From contig NZ_ATUF01000003.1 in assembly GCF_000420065.1 (NCBI RefSeq), positions 248,001 to 312,000 on the forward strand: DNA of 64,000 bases, written 5' to 3'. Below, piece after piece: positions 59,148 through 64,000 of this stretch; positions within the stretch are counted from its first letter, which is position 1, and the number at the start of each line of letters is the position of its first letter. The DNA is from Varibaculum cambriense DSM 15806 (GTDB lineage Bacteria > Actinomycetota > Actinomycetes > Actinomycetales > Actinomycetaceae). The translations under genes and the position numbers were made by a program. The notes below the pieces were generated by a model that was not told where the DNA came from, searched no databases, and saw only the letters and a list, made by a program, of their open reading frames with translations.

Positions 59148-59837
59148 TTATAGCGCCCGTAGGACGGTAACTACTTTCCCTAAAATCGTGGCATTGTCGC
59201 CCGGAATCGGTTCAAATGCTGGGTTGTGGGGGAGTAGCCAGACATGTCCTTCGCGCCGCGCGAGGGTTTTAACGGTAGCTTCCCCGTCGATCATGGCAGC
59301 CACGATTTCCCCCAATTCGGCTACGTTTTGGCGACGAACCACCACCCAGTCGCCGTCGCAGATCGCCGCCTCAATCATTGAGTCGCCATGCACCTTGAGC
59401 ATGAACAGTTCGCCATCCCCGGTAAAGCGGGTAGGGATAGTGAAAACGTCCTCTATATCTTGTTGGGCATCAATGGGGGTACCGGCAGCAATCTGTCCTA
59501 CCAAGGGAATCGCGTGATGGTTTAGGGGGGTTACTTCCGCTATTTGCGCAGATAAAGATTTGGGACCGGGCTCACTGGTTGAAAGCGCCGCGAATTGCGG
59601 GTTTACCTCCAGGGCGCGACTACGTCCCGCGGCCCGTACTAAGAAACCCTGACTGACCAGGTTATCTAGGTGATGCTTAACCGTGGAGGAGGAGGACAGC
59701 CCCACCGCTGCGGCAATTTCCCTAACCGAGGGCGGATATCCCTGAGCGCGAATCCCGGCGCAAACCGCCTCGAAAATAGAGCGTGCACGCGGACGTAAAT
59801 TTCCAATATCTAAGGCGTGATCTTGCTGTTTGCTCAT
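59148..59837 (-). CDS. lexA: SOS repressor LexA
   Basis: Represses DNA-damage genes; RecA-stimulated self-cleavage induces them. Winged helix with YPPSVREIAAAVGLSSSSTVKHHL. Cleavage site Ala-Gly in LVGQIAAGTPIDA; catalytic Ser in VHGDSMIEAAI and Lys in DGEATVKTLAR. 229 residues from the ATG at 59837, which has GGAGG upstream; a longer frame would run through the promoter and SOS box. A LexA site 49 bases upstream implies autoregulation. Confidence 0.95.
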   Translation of the reverse strand: MSKQQDHALDIGNLRPRARSIFEAVCAGIRAQGYPPSVREIAAAVGLSSSSTVKHHLDNLVSQGFLVRAAGRSRALEVNPQFAALSTSEPGPKSLSAQIAEVTPLNHHAIPLVGQIAAGTPIDAQQDIEDVFTIPTRFTGDGELFMLKVHGDSMIEAAICDGDWVVVRRQNVAELGEIVAAMIDGEATVKTLARREGHVWLLPHNPAFEPIPGDNATILGKVVTVLRAL

Positions 59838-59885
59838 CTTCCCTCCCGCTGTTAACTCGATGATAAGAAATTGTGACCCGTTATG

Positions 59886-59899
59886 CAAACATTTGTTCG
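59886..59899 (-). promoter_or_regulatory. SOS box of lexA
   Basis: CAAACATTTGTTCG: the actinobacterial/Gram-positive LexA site CGAAC-N4-GTTCG with one mismatch, 49 bases before lexA. Confidence 0.85.
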
Positions 59900-59949
59900 A
59901 TAAATTTGCATTTTTCGCTTGATTTTACGAAGCTCTCTCGTTAGTATAT

Positions 59950-59963
59950 CAAACAGATGTTCG
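59950..59963 (+). promoter_or_regulatory. SOS box 1 of the divergent membrane-protein gene
   Basis: CAAACAGATGTTCG, one mismatch to CGAAC-N4-GTTCG, separated by one base from the perfect box that follows. Confidence 0.75.
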
Positions 59964-59964
59964 A

Positions 59965-59978
59965 CGAACGTTTGTTCG
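59965..59978 (+). promoter_or_regulatory. SOS box 2 of the divergent membrane-protein gene (perfect)
   Basis: CGAACGTTTGTTCG is an exact CGAAC-N4-GTTCG LexA site ending 14 bases before the preferred start of the downstream gene. Tandem sites suggest tight repression. Confidence 0.9.
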
Positions 59979-59992
59979 AGAAAGGTGTAGTT

Positions 59993-60580
59993 ATGTCCAC
60001 ACAACTTTCTTTCAATCTGGAAGAACTAGCCCAAAAACGGGTAGTAGGTCTGGGGAGCTACCAGTTATCGAAACTGTCGGCGGCAAAGCCGAAGCGTCCT
60101 CACCTACAGTTGGTAGACGCCACCTATATAGAACGTGCACGGGCCAAGTCCCGTCATCCAGCGGGCTCCAAAATGCCATGCCCGCCCGCCATCGGTAGGG
60201 AGAGCCGTACGGAAGGGGCGGCTACAGCTTTTGACTCGCTTCCACAGTGGGCGCGCCGAGCGCCTCGCACTAAGAAGGTAGACTCAATGCCACTGGTAGT
60301 GGTTCCTCCCGCTGCCAAGGCAGAAAGCCAAGCTAGTGCGCGGCGCTCGGCTCCCCAAAGAAAGTCAACTAGGAATCTTCAGGTTCCCCGGATCAGCCAT
60401 AAATTATTCCAAGTATCCCTAGGGCTACTGGTGATGGCTGCAGCGTTAATCGCCGGTGTGGGTTTTGGCAGTTACTGGGATGCGACCGCTAATGACAGTA
60501 AAGGAATAAGTCAGTTTTCTAATGAAGTGGCAGTAGAAAACAGCCAGGCCTCCTCGGCGGATCTGCTATTAGGGCAGTAA
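59993..60580 (+). CDS. SOS-controlled single-pass membrane protein, candidate cell-division inhibitor
   Basis: 195 residues, not homologous to anything I can name by sequence. The first 125 or so residues are basic, low-complexity and cytoplasmic (repeated RRAPRTKK, RRSAPQRKS). One membrane helix lies at about 138-160 (LFQVSLGLLVMAAALIAGVG), then a short outer tail. It occupies the lexA-X-nrdR position held by the SOS division suppressors Rv2719c/ChiZ and DivS in other actinobacteria, but no LysM domain is present. The ATG at 59993 has GAAAGG upstream; an earlier ATG at 59957 would read through both SOS boxes. Function by position and regulation only. Confidence 0.75.
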   Translation: MSTQLSFNLEELAQKRVVGLGSYQLSKLSAAKPKRPHLQLVDATYIERARAKSRHPAGSKMPCPPAIGRESRTEGAATAFDSLPQWARRAPRTKKVDSMPLVVVPPAAKAESQASARRSAPQRKSTRNLQVPRISHKLFQVSLGLLVMAAALIAGVGFGSYWDATANDSKGISQFSNEVAVENSQASSADLLLGQ

Positions 60581-60804
60581 TCCCTCCTTTCACCATCCTG
60601 CGATATTTAAGGAAATTTTGTCCCGAAGGGGGCGTGGTGGGTCATTTGGTCAGTGGCAGTTTGGCGTCGCGGGGAAATCATTCTGGTGCGGGGGGACAGA
60701 TCCTAAGGAAAGCTATTCCTTTTTCTGCGGCGCGATCCTGGTTGAAGAGGTTGATGCAAGAGTGTCAAATGTTGCGATAAGCTAGACCTCCAGGATGCTT
60801 ACTG

Positions 60805-61299
60805 ATGGGGGAAAAGTTGCACTGTCCGTTTTGCCATAATGATGATTCGCGGGTAATCGATTCGCGAATCGCCGAAGAGGGAAACGCTATCCGGCGTCGC
60901 CGGGAATGTACCAAATGCAATAAACGCTTTACCACTATTGAGACTGCAGCTTTATCTGTGAAGAAACGCTCCGGCACTTTAGAACCGTTTTCGCGGGAAA
61001 AAGTGATTATCGGAGTTAGGAAAGCCTGCCAGGGTCGCCCCGTAAGCAGCGATGACCTTGCAAAATTAGCGCAACAGGTGGAAGAGGATTTGCGGGCGAG
61101 TGGAAAATCGCAAATTGATTCCCACTCTATTGGGACGGCTATCTTGGGGCCGCTTCGGGAACTCGACGTTGTTGCTTACTTGCGATTTGCCTCTGTATAT
61201 TCCAGCTTTGATGATCTAGATGACTTCCAAACTGCGATCGACGAGATTCGATCACAACAAAATGCAGCTAACGCAGAGACAGTACTCGCAGACCAATAG
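60805..61299 (+). CDS. nrdR: transcriptional repressor NrdR
   Basis: Zinc-ribbon plus ATP-cone repressor of ribonucleotide reductase genes that senses ATP/dATP. Zinc ribbon [16 protein letters not shown]...[10 protein letters not shown] at residues 6-43; ATP-cone from about 48 ([20 protein letters not shown]). [22 protein letters not shown] is the family C-terminal block. 164 residues. The 224-base gap before it (60581-60804) holds no gene or structure I can support. The 3' end overlaps the convergent serA by 32 bases. Confidence 0.95.
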   Translation: MGEKLHCPFCHNDDSRVIDSRIAEEGNAIRRRRECTKCNKRFTTIETAALSVKKRSGTLEPFSREKVIIGVRKACQGRPVSSDDLAKLAQQVEEDLRASGKSQIDSHSIGTAILGPLRELDVVAYLRFASVYSSFDDLDDFQTAIDEIRSQQNAANAETVLADQ

Positions 61300-62476
61300 T
61301 TTCCGGCATAGAACGAATTTCGGCCACTGCCGATACCGGAAGCTCAGAGGCAATATCGGTGAGGGCATATCCTACCTGCCCTTCGGTGCCTAAAATCTGA
61401 CCATTGATGTTCACATTTTGGTTGGCAAAAACCTGGTTGATACGACCCAACACCCCCGGCATATTCGAGTGTAAGAATGCTAAGCGATACAAAGAATCCG
61501 GGTGAGTGTTGAGTTTCAAGTTTGGCATATTCACACTCATCTCGGTGCTACCCCGGTGCCAGTAGTCAGCAATTTTATGAGCTACAAACTGACCGATATC
61601 AAACTGAGCCTCCAAAGTAGAGCCGCCGATATGCGGAGTCAAAATCGTGTTGGGAAGACCTAAGAGCGGAGAATGGAACTCGTTTCCGTTCTTTTGCGGT
61701 TCCTCGGGGTACACATCTACTGCAGCTCCCGAGATTTTCCCAGACCGAATATTCTCCGCCAACGCGTCCACATCTACCACTATGCCGCGCGAGAGATTAA
61801 TGAAAATCGCGCCCTCTTTCATTTGATCGAACTGCCGTTTGCCGATTAAGCCTTCATTCGATTTGCGGCCGTCCACGTGCAGGGAGATAAAGTCAGCAGT
61901 TTTAAGTACTTCATCCATGGTGGGCAGAGCCCGGGCGTTTCCCATGGCCAAGCGTTGAGCGGAATCATAAAAGACTACGTTCATTCCCATGGCTTCGGCT
62001 AAAACTGAAAGTTGGGTACCGATATTTCCATAACCGATGATCCCCAAGGTTTTCCCGCGCACCTCGTGCGAACCTGAGGCACTCTTATTCCAAATTCCGC
62101 GTTGCAAATCTTGGTTGCGGGTTTCCACGTGGCGCGCCAGGTTGATAATGTGCCCGATGGCCAGTTCCACCACGGAGCGGGTGTTGGAGTAGGGTGCGTT
62201 AAAAACCGTGACTCCGGCTTTAGTGGCAGCTGACAAATCTACCTGGTTGGTACCAATACAAAAGCAACCCACAACCTTCAGGCGGGGACAAGAGGAAATC
62301 ACTCGGGAAGTGACATGAGTTTTTGAACGAATCCCCACGATATCGGCATCTTGGAGGCGTTCGATTAAAGCGTCCTCTTCCAGGGCGCCTTTTACTCGCT
62401 CTACTTCAATGTCGTAACCGGTAAAAACTTCATCCGCTACCTGGTGCGGATCCTCAAGTAAAACTGCCTTTGTCAT
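61268..62476 (-). CDS. serA: D-3-phosphoglycerate dehydrogenase
   Basis: First step of serine synthesis. NAD-binding fold with [24 protein letters not shown] (GxGxxG); catalytic Arg in [11 protein letters not shown], Glu in VDVYPEEP and His in [15 protein letters not shown]-terminal ACT domain (about 330-402, [17 protein letters not shown]) gives serine control. At 402 residues with one ACT domain it is the shorter E. coli-like type, not the 525-residue form common in mycobacteria. Its tail overlaps nrdR by 32 bases. Confidence 0.93.
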   Translation of the reverse strand: MTKAVLLEDPHQVADEVFTGYDIEVERVKGALEEDALIERLQDADIVGIRSKTHVTSRVISSCPRLKVVGCFCIGTNQVDLSAATKAGVTVFNAPYSNTRSVVELAIGHIINLARHVETRNQDLQRGIWNKSASGSHEVRGKTLGIIGYGNIGTQLSVLAEAMGMNVVFYDSAQRLAMGNARALPTMDEVLKTADFISLHVDGRKSNEGLIGKRQFDQMKEGAIFINLSRGIVVDVDALAENIRSGKISGAAVDVYPEEPQKNGNEFHSPLLGLPNTILTPHIGGSTLEAQFDIGQFVAHKIADYWHRGSTEMSVNMPNLKLNTHPDSLYRLAFLHSNMPGVLGRINQVFANQNVNINGQILGTEGQVGYALTDIASELPVSAVAEIRSMPETIGLRVLSLR

Positions 62477-62551
62477 GCCTCCATTTTTTCAGCGCTCACC
62501 ACGCTTGGCAAAACTGTCCGTTCTCCGGTACGTAAACCCGGTATTGCGCGG

Positions 62552-64000
62552 TTATTTCCATCCTGCCGGTAGCTGCTGGGTGTACAGGGTGACTAGGCGA
62601 CGGGTGGGGCGGGTCATGGCCACAAATAGATTACCGACGCTTTGGGAGGAAATATGAACTGGTTCCAGTAAAATTACGCTGTCGAACTCTAATCCTTTCG
62701 AGGTGACCGCATCCAATATGCAGACTCGATCACTAATGGGATCGCTACCCACTGGGAAAGGGAACTGTTCGGCAAGCTGCCAAATCGTAGAATAATCACC
62801 TTCCGCGCAGATTACCGCTACGCGTCCTCGTCCAGCTCCCAAAACCCTATCTAAATAGTTAATCTCGTTGGAAACTGTTTCCTGCACAGCTGAAACATCA
62901 AGGGCTGATACCTGCCGGGTTATTAGCGAGCTTGGATCTTGTCTAACCGCTTGAACCGGATAAGGGGAGGGTCGCCCAGCGGCAGTGGTAACTGCCTCTG
63001 CCAAATCCATAATTTCTTTCGGGGTGCGATAGCACACCGTTAAATAGGCTTCTTCCTCTAGAGCATCGGCGGCTGGTCCCAATAGCTGGCTCCACGAAGA
63101 CCCCCCGGCGGAAATCCGCTGAGCTAAGTCACCCACCACGGTAAAAGAACGTGAAGGACAGCGTCGCAGCAGGCAGCGCCAATCCATTGGGGACAGCTCC
63201 TGGGCTTCATCCACCACCACATGCCCATAGGTCCAGGTTCGATCCCGATAGGCTCTTTCTGCTAGGGATGACTGTTCACTGTTTCCGGCGGCGCGAGTGG
63301 CCAACATCTGGGCGGAAACAATCCCGTCTCCCAGTCCCTGTCCCTCAATCGCAGCTTGTGCCCGCGCCTGCTCTCGCTCGCGCGCAGCTGAGCGGGAGCG
63401 GCGTGAAGTGGGAGAGGTAGCGTTCGGCGGATCTCCCAGGAGTTCCGCAAGTTCATCAAGTAGAGGCACATCGGCAGGGGTGAATGCCTCCTGCTTGGGG
63501 CGGTAAATTATCTCCTGCTCCTCGAAGCTAAACTCACTGGCAAAGCGGGCAAGAAACGCTGGGTAGGCGTAGAGACGGCGCAAAAGATCTTGCGCTGAAT
63601 AAGGCATCCAGCAGAGATTTATTGCCCGTCGCACATTAAGGTTGGAGCGCAGATCCTCCTTTACCAGGGCGCGTTCAGAAAGGGCGTCGCGACTAGTTTC
63701 GATTTCGCCTAAACCGGCTGCCTGAGCCGCCGCAGCCAATTCTGCTTGTTCCCGGCGAGTTTCACTATCTAAATACTGGTCAGTTAAAGAGTCTAAAACG
63801 TGGGCAACAAAGATTTCTCGCGCCTGGTTATGGGGCTTGCCGCTAAGGCGGGCGCGGCGAATGGCCTCTTTTACTATTCGCGGCCGCAGAAGCAGTTTAC
63901 TGGCGCCTACGGTTAATGGCTGATCCGATTGTGGCACCCGCTGCAGTGAGTGTACTGCCTGCTTAATTAGCTTTACCCAGCGTAAATCTCCCTTCAAAGC
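62552..64000 (-). CDS. HelD-type superfamily 1 helicase, 5'-truncated by window edge
   Basis: C-terminal two-thirds of a UvrD/Rep-like ATPase of the HelD/HelR class, which binds RNA polymerase and releases it from DNA. Seen: Walker B HVVVDEAQELSPMDWRCL, motif III VVGDLAQRI, motif IV-like TVCYRTPKEIMDLAE and motif VI VAMTRPTRRLVTLYT. Walker A and the N-terminal coiled-coil lie beyond base 64000, so the start is not in view. Distinguishing HelD from UvrD relies on the VLDAVTSKGLEFDSVIL and ISAGGSSWSQLLG segments and the long helical insertion. Ends 75 bases before serA. Confidence 0.82.
   Translation of the reverse strand, partial: ALKGDLRWVKLIKQAVHSLQRVPQSDQPLTVGASKLLLRPRIVKEAIRRARLSGKPHNQAREIFVAHVLDSLTDQYLDSETRREQAELAAAAQAAGLGEIETSRDALSERALVKEDLRSNLNVRRAINLCWMPYSAQDLLRRLYAYPAFLARFASEFSFEEQEIIYRPKQEAFTPADVPLLDELAELLGDPPNATSPTSRRSRSAAREREQARAQAAIEGQGLGDGIVSAQMLATRAAGNSEQSSLAERAYRDRTWTYGHVVVDEAQELSPMDWRCLLRRCPSRSFTVVGDLAQRISAGGSSWSQLLGPAADALEEEAYLTVCYRTPKEIMDLAEAVTTAAGRPSPYPVQAVRQDPSSLITRQVSALDVSAVQETVSNEINYLDRVLGAGRGRVAVICAEGDYSTIWQLAEQFPFPVGSDPISDRVCILDAVTSKGLEFDSVILLEPVHISSQSVGNLFVAMTRPTRRLVTLYTQQLPAGWK

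Noticed and set aside
59957-59992. Upstream ATG of the SOS membrane protein (adds MFDERLFEKGVV)
   Set aside because: These codons are the LexA operators themselves; the ATG at 59993 has a Shine-Dalgarno.
1-64000. CRISPR arrays, insertion sequences, prophage genes, toxin-antitoxin pairs
   Set aside because: No regularly spaced repeats, transposase, integrase or phage motifs were seen in any reading; the only dispersed repeat is the two-copy palindrome.

Overview
This 64 kb window looks like ordinary chromosome from a member of the Actinomycetota, most likely the Actinomycetaceae (a Varibaculum/Mobiluncus/Actinotignum-type genome). The evidence is family content and gene order: a lexA / small membrane protein / nrdR block, an hrcA-dnaJ pair with a CIRCE operator, the phoH-ybeY-corC-era-recO-uppS order, a DUF3097 gene beside hemW, an actinobacterial-type leuA with a short Leu-codon leader, an SOS box of the CGAAC-N4-GTTCG type, and GTG/TTG starts with several apparently leaderless transcripts. 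Base composition is moderate (mid-50s % GC by eye). The genus is inference. I see no insertion sequence, phage, CRISPR array or integrase.

Layout. 1-3.6 kb: trmB (cut by the left edge), hemW, DUF3097, and a glutathionyl-hydroquinone-reductase-like protein. 3.6-7.3 kb: a complete riboflavin operon (ribD-ribE-ribBA-ribH) behind an FMN riboswitch. 7.3-14.1 kb: hrcA-dnaJ-rsmE-phoH-ybeY-corC-like-era, mostly overlapping or nearly touching. 14.2-19 kb: a LacI-type regulator, leuA with a leader peptide, recO, uppS. 19-25.4 kb: DUF1015, a divergent FemABX / DegT-type aminotransferase pair, miaB-miaA.

25.4-40 kb is the most distinctive part: a complete uptake-type [NiFe]-hydrogenase locus. It has hypD, hypC, hypE, hypF, hypA, hypB, a Tat-exported small subunit, a large subunit, a membrane cytochrome b and a maturation protease. 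A second module follows: another hypA, a large-subunit-like protein lacking the C-terminal metal-binding cysteine pair (HupK/HoxV-like), another hypC lacking the conserved His, and two small membrane proteins of unknown function. The cytochrome b carries an N-terminal soluble domain that reads like the nucleotide-binding (N) domain of a P-type ATPase; this is the most unusual protein in the window. Two copies of a nested palindromic repeat lie near the locus edges (25.4 kb and 40.0 kb). Their cores are conserved, while their outer arms differ in sequence but keep their pairing.

40-54 kb: an rRNA-methyltransferase-like gene, a DUF885 protein with degraded metal-binding motifs, an orphan family-5 solute-binding lipoprotein, an amino-acid permease, an oligopeptide ABC operon (binding protein, terminator, two permeases, double ATPase) and an amino-acid ABC operon. 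54-64 kb: aminopeptidase P, a PHP phosphoesterase, a stand-alone MurE-type ligase, an OsmC protein, initiator tRNA-Met with promoter and terminator, then the divergent SOS region (lexA on one side, a small single-pass membrane protein with two adjoining SOS boxes on the other), nrdR, serA, and the C-terminal part of a HelD-type helicase cut by the right edge.

Start codons were moved from the longest open frame where a ribosome-binding site or family length argued for it; each case is explained in its entry. No gene-free stretch exceeds 300 bases. The longest are 25409-25694, 39848-40117, 45902-46154, 42541-42764 and 60581-60804, and their contents are listed.
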